Below are positions 58,088-64,000 of a DNA stretch of 64,000 bases, one piece after another. Both the position numbers and the translations under genes were made by a program. Position 1 is the stretch's first letter; every line of letters starts with the position of its first letter. The notes beneath the pieces were generated by a model, which saw nothing but the letters and a program-made list of their open reading frames with translations, did no database searches and was not told the DNA's origin. This DNA comes from Vagococcus humatus. Lineage in GTDB: Bacteria > Bacillota > Bacilli > Lactobacillales > Vagococcaceae. The DNA lies in NCBI RefSeq assembly GCF_003950325.1, contig NZ_PXZH01000007.1, forward strand, positions 25,878 to 89,877, written 5' to 3'.

Positions 58088-58317
58088 ATATTATAGCGAA
58101 ATAAATAATATATATTTAAAAAGATGAATAAAGTTATTTTAAAGAATTCTATGCTAAATTCGTACTTAAAAAGTTTCCAAAGCCCACTATGTTAATCTTT
58201 TTAAATGGCATAAAATCGTGTTTTATTTACTAGAAATCACAATTCACCTCAAACTTTTTCTTTTATTTTTTCTAGTAACCGTGTATAGTATAAAAGGCTA
58301 TAAGGGTGGTGGAAAAA
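58088..58317. other. AT-rich flank of the IS with no gene
   Basis: This stretch does not continue the radical SAM reading frame in any frame. It holds only a 23-codon ORF without ribosome binding site (58124-58195). Towards its end lie a possible attachment repeat (58237-58245) and the region that must hold the promoter of the next small gene (TATAGTATAAA near 58285). It is likely the remaining right edge of the island. Confidence 0.5.
58237..58245. repeat. Possible attR-like repeat of the rpsI 3' end
   Basis: TCACAATTC repeats the same nine bases found 13 bp before the rpsI stop (53903-53911), and after a 3-base gap TCAAA continues in both copies. In an element integrated at rpsI this is what a decayed attR would look like. 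Nine bases in this AT-rich region may also match by chance. Confidence 0.22.
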
Positions 58318-58449
58318 ATGGATGCAAAAGAAAAGATGTTAGAGCTTATTAAAAATAAACAAACAGGTGGCGGAAAGTCTAATCAAAAAGACACCCCTAA
58401 AAATGATCGTAAAAACATGCGTAAAGGACCTAAGATTTTTAATAAATAG
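58318..58449 (+). CDS. Small basic protein of unknown function (43 aa)
   Basis: ATG 58318, GGGTGGTGG upstream. 43 residues, hydrophilic and Lys-rich: MDAKEKMLELIKNKQTGGGK at the start and RKNMRKGPKIFNK at the end. It has its own promoter region and a good terminator (58461-58495). The pattern of a short helix followed by a basic tail suggests nucleic-acid or ribosome association, but I do not recognise a characterised family. Confidence 0.65.
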   Translation: MDAKEKMLELIKNKQTGGGKSNQKDTPKNDRKNMRKGPKIFNK

Positions 58450-58460
58450 CACTAAAAGGC

Positions 58461-58495
58461 AAAGCTTAAAATATGAAAATATTTTAGGCTTTTTT
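58461..58495 (+). terminator. Terminator after the 43-aa gene
   Basis: AAAGCTTAAAATAT / ATATTTTAGGCTTT with loop GAAA and six T. Confidence 0.85.
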
Positions 58496-58621
58496 CATTA
58501 AAATAGGAAGATAGTCATAAACCATCTTTTTGCTTCTTGAGTAGATTATTAGTATAATAAACATGTTTTTTAGAAAGTAAGGAATGACTGCTAAGTCTAG
58601 AAATAGAACGGAGATTGTATA

Positions 58622-59590
58622 ATGATAGATAATTTTTGGAAAGAGTTGCCTAAACCTTTTTTTATTTTAGCACCAATGGAAGATGTGACAGATGTTGTGT
58701 TTAGACATGTGGTAAAAGAAGCAGGAGCACCTGATGTGTTCTTTACTGAGTTTACTAATTCAGATAGCTTTTGTCATCCAGATGGCAAAGACAGTGTTAG
58801 AGGTCGGCTAGTTTTTGAAGACGAGGAACAGCCAATTGTTGCTCATATTTGGGGAGATAACCCAACTTTTTTTGAAAAGATGAGCGTAGAGTTAGCTGAC
58901 ATGGGGTTTAAAGGTGTAGATATTAATATGGGCTGTCCTGTTCCTAATGTGGCAGAACGAGGTAAAGGGAGTGGCCTTATTTTACGCCCAGATGTTGCAG
59001 CCGAGCTTATCAAGGCTGCTAAAAAAGATGGCTTACCTGTTAGTGTAAAAACAAGGATAGGTTATCAAGATCCAGCAGAAATGGAAGACTGGATTAGTCA
59101 TTTGTTACGACAAGATATAGCTAATTTATCGGTTCATTTACGGACTCGGAAAGAGATGAGTAAAGTCCCAGCACATTGGGAGATGATTCCTAGAATTTTA
59201 GAATTACGGGATCAATTAGCACCGGAAACCTTGATTACTATTAACGGAGATGTTTTAGACCGAAAGATGGGTCTTGAATTGGCTAATAAGTATGGGGTAG
59301 ATGGTTTAATGATTGGTCGTGGTATATTTAAAAATCCCTATGCTTTTGAAAAAGAGCCACGGATCCATACACCAGAAGAGTTAATCAGTTTATTGAATTT
59401 GCAATTAGATTTACAAGATAAATATGCGACACAAGTTCCTCGTTCCATTGTAGGTCTTCACCGATTCTTTAAAATTTATGTTAAAGGTTTCCCAGGAGCC
59501 CATGAATTAAGAATTAAATTAATGGAAACTAAATCAACAGATGAAGTTCGGAAGATTCTAGCGGAATTTGATGGTAATTCAGTTAAGTAA
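58622..59590 (+). CDS. dus: tRNA-dihydrouridine synthase
   Basis: 322 residues, FMN-dependent TIM barrel. [15 protein letters not shown] at the N-terminus, [18 protein letters not shown] with the catalytic Cys, [21 protein letters not shown] and [13 protein letters not shown] (FMN site). Reduces uridines in the tRNA D-loop. The segment after GCP lacks the usual lysine, so it belongs to a side branch of the Dus family; paralogue type (A/B/C) is not assigned. RBS ACGGAGATTGTATA. Confidence 0.9.
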   Translation: MIDNFWKELPKPFFILAPMEDVTDVVFRHVVKEAGAPDVFFTEFTNSDSFCHPDGKDSVRGRLVFEDEEQPIVAHIWGDNPTFFEKMSVELADMGFKGVDINMGCPVPNVAERGKGSGLILRPDVAAELIKAAKKDGLPVSVKTRIGYQDPAEMEDWISHLLRQDIANLSVHLRTRKEMSKVPAHWEMIPRILELRDQLAPETLITINGDVLDRKMGLELANKYGVDGLMIGRGIFKNPYAFEKEPRIHTPEELISLLNLQLDLQDKYATQVPRSIVGLHRFFKIYVKGFPGAHELRIKLMETKSTDEVRKILAEFDGNSVK

Positions 59591-59624
59591 ACATTTTCAG
59601 TAGATAAATATTAAATGTAACATA

Positions 59625-59657
59625 AAACCACCACCCTAATAGTTAGAGTGGTGGTTT
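59625..59657. terminator. Bidirectional terminator between dus and the helicase gene
   Basis: AAACCACCAC / GTGGTGGTTT with inner CTAA / TTAG pairing, located 34 bp after dus and 4 bp before the convergent helicase stop. Confidence 0.85.
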
Positions 59658-59660
59658 ATT

Positions 59661-62513
59661 TTAATGAGTTAAAAAGTGGTAAAGTTGATGATTAATAGCT
59701 TTTTCAAGATGTAATTTCATCTTAACTAAAGACCGTTGCTTTCCTTCTATGGTTTTTCTTGTAACTTGTTGAATTGTATCTAATTTAGGTTTGACTTTAC
59801 CTAAGTAGTAAAAATCAATTCCGTGGTCATCTTTTTTCTTAACAAAAAAGTGGATATTGGCAGTTTGGCCGTGTTCTTTTAAGAAACGGACTTCTGGACT
59901 TTCTAAAGTTCTAGGAGCTTTAGTAAACCAAAGAATTGTTTGCGGGTCTAGGATAGCATCTTCGTAATGAACAAGAGAGCCTTTAAAATCTTCTCCTTTT
60001 TCAAGGGTGACAAAAATAACAAACTCCTGACCCTGATAGGTATAGCCACCAATGTTTTGATCCACCATTTGTTTTGAGCAATTAAGCATTCTTAGCACAT
60101 CACGTCGGCGGTATTTACCTTCAATGGTTAACGGACAATCTGGATACATATCTTGAGAGCGGTGGAGAGCTGTTTTAATGATATCTTTAACATGATGAAC
60201 AAACTCTGGATTTTCTCGAGCCTTTTTAAAAGTGGGAGTGAGTTTCCCGTCTTTTGTTATTAAGGCACTGTCTTGATAAGAGGTTTTTATGCCACCTGCA
60301 TAAAAGTCGATAGATAAGGTACTGAGAACTGATTCAATTGTATCTTCATTAGCTAATAAGTGGTGCTGATTGAATAACTCTTTTATCTGCTTTTCGGTGA
60401 CCTGTTCAGGTGTTTTAAGTAAAAGTTTTAGAAGGACTAATTCCTGTTTTCTTTGCCCAGGTAATAATTCGACAGATAAAAAAGTTAACATGGCTTGCTC
60501 TGCTTTAGATAGTTGAAGCTGACTTTCTCCAATTTTAGTTAAAAAAGCAGGATAATTTTTACATTTTTGAGCGAGTACAACTGGATCAACTAATTCGTAT
60601 TGATAAAAATCATATAACATAGGTATACGATTGATTCGATTTTTTAAGGTGAAATAAATAGCTCTTAATTCTCTCATGGAGTCTAAAGAAGCTGTATCAA
60701 TGGATTTAAAAATCCTATCTTTAGCAATGTGTTCAAAATTAATTGCAGATAAACCGGAGATATAGGTAGTATCAAAGGTATCTTTTCTTAAATTGTTTTT
60801 GTTAAGAGATTTATCTCCAGATAGAGCTGTAGGGATAAGATAATTATTTTTGTAATTTCCAATAAAATCGATAACTGTGACAAATTTTTTGTTAGGATAT
60901 TTTCGTAAACCACGGCCAAGCTGTTGAATAAAAATAATGCTAGACTGAGTATTTCTTAATAGCACGACTTGGTTAACGCTTGGAATGTCTATTCCCTCGT
61001 TAAAAACATCTACTGTAAAGATATAGTGAAGATCCCCTTTTTCTAATAAACTAACAACCTCTTCTCGTTCTACAATAGAATGACTACCATCTAAGGCTCT
61101 AGATGGTAGTCCCCGATCATTAAAAGCTTTAGCTAGTGCTTCAGCTTCTTTAACCCGGCTACAAAAAACTAAGCCTTTAGGTTGATTATTAAAACAGCCA
61201 TAATATTGAATTTTTTCTAGTAAAAAATCGACTCGCTCGTGATTAACTAGGTATTGTAAGTCAGTAGTTTCAGAGATTAGCTCGCCATTTTTTTCGTAAT
61301 CTGTTACTCCAAAATAGTGAAATGGACACAACATGTTTTCTTCTAAAGCATCTTGTAGTCTAATTTCATAAGCAACGGTATAATCAAATAACTCAAATAT
61401 GTTAAACTGGTCACTTCTTTCAGGAGTTGCAGTCATTCCTAGTAAAAAGTTAGGCTGAAAATAATCGATAATACGTGTGTATGAACTAGCCCCTGATTTA
61501 TGAACCTCATCAATTAAGATGTAATCAAAGTAAGTTGGGTCGAAAGAATTCATGGTTTCATTTTTTGAAATGGTTTGAATAGTAGCAAATAAATATTTTG
61601 CCTGGACTTGTTTCTGATGACCAGATAGAATACCAAAATCACTATCAGGTCCTCCAATGATTTTTTGAAAGGATTTTTTAGCTGCTTGTAAAATTTGTTC
61701 TCGGTGAACAATAAATAAAAAACGTTTTGGTTGGTATTGCAATGTGTCAAAAGCCGCAAGATAAGTTTTTCCTGTTCCAGTAGCAGAAATCACTAGGGCT
61801 TTTTTATTCCCTTCTTCTCGGATTTTTTTTAAGTTGCCTAAAGCTTCTTTTTGCATTTTATTTGGGGCGATATAAGGAGTAATTTCTTCTACTAAATCAC
61901 TATTAGTGGGAGTAGGATGTTTTGTTTGATAGAGAGCATAATTTTTTCGGTAGCTGATAAGCCATTGCTCAGATAACAAGGTAGCTTGCTCCCACTCACT
62001 ATCCATATGATGATGAACTTGGTGGATGATTTCACCATTATCATAGGAAGTTAATCTAATGTTCCATTCATAATTTAATTTTAAAGCGTTCATAGTTAAA
62101 TTAGAGCTACCTACAATTAAGGTGTGATAGTCTGCTTGCTGAAACAAGTAACCTTTTGCGTGGAAGCCTTTTTTAGTGGAGAGTCTGACTTCTAAATTTG
62201 GAATAGTTAATAAAGACTCAAAAGTTTCAGGACTATTAAAGTAAAGATAGGTAGAGGTCAATAACTTTCCTCGAATTCCTTTTTTAGCTAAGTCAGCTAG
62301 TTGAACTTTTAAAGCATTTAAGCCGTCTTGAGTGACAAAAGCTACTGAGAAGAAAAAGGTGACACAATGATCTAATTCATTTTGTAGGGTTGTAAGTAAA
62401 AATTGTTTCTGTTCCGGCTGATTAATTAAGATTTCTGGATCATAATTAGTCATCATACTTGGAGTAGTTTTATCAATAAAGGCTTTTTTTAAAGATGTTT
62501 CTAAAAGTGTCAT
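59661..62513 (-). CDS. HKD-nuclease / DEAD-like helicase fusion (DUF3427 type)
   Basis: 950 residues. N-terminal phospholipase-D-type nuclease domain (about 25-185) with a single HKD motif (HAKGYLF, His118 and Lys120; GSSN 136-139). Then an SF2 helicase: Walker A SATGTGKT (243-250), DEVH (335-338), TATPER (361-366), and motif VI QQLGRGLRKYPNK. The last about 300 residues resemble the DUF3427 region common to such fusions. Likely DNA repair or anti-phage function; not established. ATG 62513 lies 6 nt after AAGGAGG, and 11 bp after the NUDIX stop, so the two form one operon. Confidence 0.82.
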   Translation of the reverse strand: MTLLETSLKKAFIDKTTPSMMTNYDPEILINQPEQKQFLLTTLQNELDHCVTFFFSVAFVTQDGLNALKVQLADLAKKGIRGKLLTSTYLYFNSPETFESLLTIPNLEVRLSTKKGFHAKGYLFQQADYHTLIVGSSNLTMNALKLNYEWNIRLTSYDNGEIIHQVHHHMDSEWEQATLLSEQWLISYRKNYALYQTKHPTPTNSDLVEEITPYIAPNKMQKEALGNLKKIREEGNKKALVISATGTGKTYLAAFDTLQYQPKRFLFIVHREQILQAAKKSFQKIIGGPDSDFGILSGHQKQVQAKYLFATIQTISKNETMNSFDPTYFDYILIDEVHKSGASSYTRIIDYFQPNFLLGMTATPERSDQFNIFELFDYTVAYEIRLQDALEENMLCPFHYFGVTDYEKNGELISETTDLQYLVNHERVDFLLEKIQYYGCFNNQPKGLVFCSRVKEAEALAKAFNDRGLPSRALDGSHSIVEREEVVSLLEKGDLHYIFTVDVFNEGIDIPSVNQVVLLRNTQSSIIFIQQLGRGLRKYPNKKFVTVIDFIGNYKNNYLIPTALSGDKSLNKNNLRKDTFDTTYISGLSAINFEHIAKDRIFKSIDTASLDSMRELRAIYFTLKNRINRIPMLYDFYQYELVDPVVLAQKCKNYPAFLTKIGESQLQLSKAEQAMLTFLSVELLPGQRKQELVLLKLLLKTPEQVTEKQIKELFNQHHLLANEDTIESVLSTLSIDFYAGGIKTSYQDSALITKDGKLTPTFKKARENPEFVHHVKDIIKTALHRSQDMYPDCPLTIEGKYRRRDVLRMLNCSKQMVDQNIGGYTYQGQEFVIFVTLEKGEDFKGSLVHYEDAILDPQTILWFTKAPRTLESPEVRFLKEHGQTANIHFFVKKKDDHGIDFYYLGKVKPKLDTIQQVTRKTIEGKQRSLVKMKLHLEKAINHQLYHFLTH

Positions 62514-62524
62514 ATAGTGCCTCC

Positions 62525-62923
62525 TTACCAATTTAGTTGGATTAATTTTTGAACAGTCGGAATATCTGCGGGAGCCCATTTTAATTGATTAAGTTCATGA
62601 GGAGCTAGCCATAAAATAGCTTCATGTTCAGTTAATTTAGGAGTTCCGTGGTTTAAATGACAAAGGAAGGTGGTTAGATTTACTTGTCCAAAGTCATAAA
62701 CATAACTTGTTTTTTCAAAGGGAGTATCTTCAACTGTTACATCAATGCGTAATTCTTCTTGTAATTCTCTTTTTAATGCTTGTTGCGGAGTTTCATTTGG
62801 TTCAATTTTTCCTCCGGGGAATTCCCATAATCCACCTAAAGATTTATTACCACCTCGTTTAGCACAGAGTATTTGGTGATGTTGAATTAAAATAGCTCCT
62901 ACAACATTTATTTGTTTTAACAT
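62525..62923 (-). CDS. NUDIX hydrolase (MutT/NudG-like)
   Basis: 132 residues. Nudix box at residues 38-60: GGKIEPNETPQQAL then KRELQEELRI, with the R-E-x-x-E-E metal ligands intact and Arg instead of Gly at the penultimate position. AKRGGNKSLGGLWEFPGGK is typical of 8-oxo-dGTP or CTP-type pyrophosphohydrolases. Sanitises modified nucleotides. First gene of the two-gene unit with the HKD helicase; promoter at 62968-62995. Confidence 0.88.
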   Translation of the reverse strand: MLKQINVVGAILIQHHQILCAKRGGNKSLGGLWEFPGGKIEPNETPQQALKRELQEELRIDVTVEDTPFEKTSYVYDFGQVNLTTFLCHLNHGTPKLTEHEAILWLAPHELNQLKWAPADIPTVQKLIQLNW

Positions 62924-62967
62924 GGTTTACCCAATCCTTTTACTTATCATTTATTTCTTTATGTTTT

Positions 62968-62995
62968 ATTCTACCAGATCCTTTTAGACTTGCAA
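62968..62995 (-). promoter_or_regulatory. Promoter of the NUDIX-helicase unit
   Basis: On the minus strand TTGCAA (62990-62995), 16-bp spacer, TAGAAT (62968-62973), 45 bp before the start codon. Confidence 0.65.
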
Positions 62996-63146
62996 CGAAA
63001 GCTAGATATCCCTTTTTATTTTCTTCATTCTTTTTGTTTATTTAAACTACTTTCCAATAAAAAAATCATAAATTTCAAGAAATTAACTGAAAATAGGAGT
63101 ATGATGAAAAATGAGTCAGTAAAATTTAGAGTAAGAAAGTGATAAC

Positions 63147-64000
63147 ATGAAACCAACAGTAACTTATGAAGAGGTTCTTGAACGAGGCAAAACGAAAAAA
63201 ATTGGTTTTGTTGATGTCAGAAGTCCTAAAGAATATCAAAACGCAACTATTCCAGGAGCGGTTAATATCCCTATTTTAGATAATCAAACTAGAGAAACAG
63301 TTGGGACCTTATACGTGAACGGAGAAATCAGTCAAGCGAAAGAATACGGAATTGGCTATGCGTCTTCCAAGCTACCAGAGATGTATAGACAATATGAAGG
63401 TTTATTAGAAGAGTATGATGAATTGGCTTTATTTTGTAGTCGAGGAGGTATGCGGTCTAGATCTATTTTTGCCTTATTAAAAGCTTTAGGGATGCCAGTT
63501 AGCCGTATTCAAGGAGGATACAAAGGGTACCGGCACTATGTACTAGAACATTTAGAAGAACAAATTACCCAAGTTCAGTTTGTGACCTTGTATGGCTTGT
63601 CTGGTACAGGTAAAACGGCGATCTTAAAAGAGTTATCTAATTTAGGAGAAAGTATTTTGGATTTAGAAGGTTGTGCCAATCATAGAGGCTCTTTATTAGG
63701 GGGAGTAGGTTTGACTCCGGCTCATTCTCAAAAAATGTTTGAAAGCTACTTGTTTGAAGCTAGTAAACATTGGCAAAAAGGCCAAGTTGTCTTTACAGAA
63801 GGGGAAAGTAAACGGATTGGCCGAGTGGTAATGCCTTCTTTTCTCGCGGAAAAAATACAAGCTGGGTCTTATATTTTAATAGAAGCCTCTTTAGCTTACC
63901 GAATAGAGAAGATTTATCAAGATTACATTGAAACCAGTTCCTTAGAGGAGTTAATTCAAGCATTAGACCAGTTAAAAGGGATGATTAATCCTGAAAAAGT
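63147..64000 (+). CDS. mnmH: tRNA 2-selenouridine synthase (partial, 3' end beyond window)
   Basis: 284 codons in view. N-terminal rhodanese domain with active Cys97 in LFCSRGGMRSR and a P-loop domain with GLSGTGKT (150-157): the MnmH (YbbB/SelU) architecture. It replaces sulfur by selenium at the wobble 2-thiouridine of some tRNAs, through a geranylated intermediate, using selenophosphate from SelD, which is not in view. ATG 63147 with GTAAGAAAGTGATAAC upstream (weak site). No frame break until the window edge. Confidence 0.93.
   Translation, partial: MKPTVTYEEVLERGKTKKIGFVDVRSPKEYQNATIPGAVNIPILDNQTRETVGTLYVNGEISQAKEYGIGYASSKLPEMYRQYEGLLEEYDELALFCSRGGMRSRSIFALLKALGMPVSRIQGGYKGYRHYVLEHLEEQITQVQFVTLYGLSGTGKTAILKELSNLGESILDLEGCANHRGSLLGGVGLTPAHSQKMFESYLFEASKHWQKGQVVFTEGESKRIGRVVMPSFLAEKIQAGSYILIEASLAYRIEKIYQDYIETSSLEELIQALDQLKGMINPEK

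Noticed and set aside
58124..58195. 23-codon ORF to the right of the IS (a second peptide gene?)
   Set aside because: No Shine-Dalgarno, no Cys/Asn core resembling the precursor; it ends in Cys but otherwise looks like random AT-rich frame.

Overview
The window is a low-GC, origin-proximal chromosomal segment of a member of the Lactobacillales, most like the Enterococcaceae (Enterococcus/Vagococcus type). This is inferred from gene order (gyrB-gyrA-rpsF-ssb-rpsR-rplI-dnaB-purA, then the str and S10-spc-alpha ribosomal clusters), AT-rich codon use and strong AGGAGG ribosome binding sites. No database search was possible, so species is not assigned. No rRNA, tRNA or CRISPR array was seen.

Layout. 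1-7.4 kb: replication block (gyrB end, gyrA, rpsF-ssb-rpsR, rplI, dnaB, purA) with two perfect parS-type sites; gdpP is not in its usual place between rpsR and rplI. 7.4-12.4 kb: an ABC-F ATPase, birA, a zinc-ribbon protein, a 14-TM MFS exporter and a small Fe-S protein, ending in a terminator palindrome that holds two head-to-head DnaA boxes. 12.4-15.5 kb: a TrpXYZ-like ABC transporter operon on the minus strand, preceded by a leader with two short ORFs and a terminator/antiterminator arrangement. 15.6-26.8 kb: a LacI-type regulator and a complete nucleoside salvage operon (pdp, deoC, cdd, a BMP lipoprotein, nupABC, deoB, punA, deoD). 26.8-30.4 kb: an iron alcohol dehydrogenase, gpmA, a formate/nitrite channel and rpiA. 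30.5-53.9 kb: rpsL-rpsG-fusA-tuf, the S10-spc-alpha cluster with secY, adk, infA and rpoA, then ecfA1-ecfA2-ecfT-truA and rplM-rpsI, with several recognisable leaders and attenuators.

The accessory part is 53.9-58.3 kb, much more AT-rich than its surroundings and lying directly behind rpsI. It holds the C-terminal remnant of a tyrosine recombinase, an Rgg-type regulator, a divergent MFS transporter, a 25-codon peptide gene with a Cys-containing C-terminus ending in an N-x-x-C motif, a terminator, and the first 120 codons of a radical SAM enzyme cut off by an intact IS982-family element. I read this as a quorum-sensing-type (Rgg) radical-SAM RiPP locus of the NxxC kind, disarmed by the insertion. 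The rest of the radical SAM gene is not present on the far side of the element.

58.3-64 kb: a small basic protein, a tRNA-dihydrouridine synthase, a two-gene unit of a NUDIX hydrolase and an HKD-nuclease/helicase fusion, and the start of mnmH (tRNA 2-selenouridine synthase).

The most interesting points are the interrupted RiPP locus, the two-ORF attenuator in front of the TrpXYZ-like transporter, the multi-hairpin element behind rplQ, and the rpsI-linked integration remnant.
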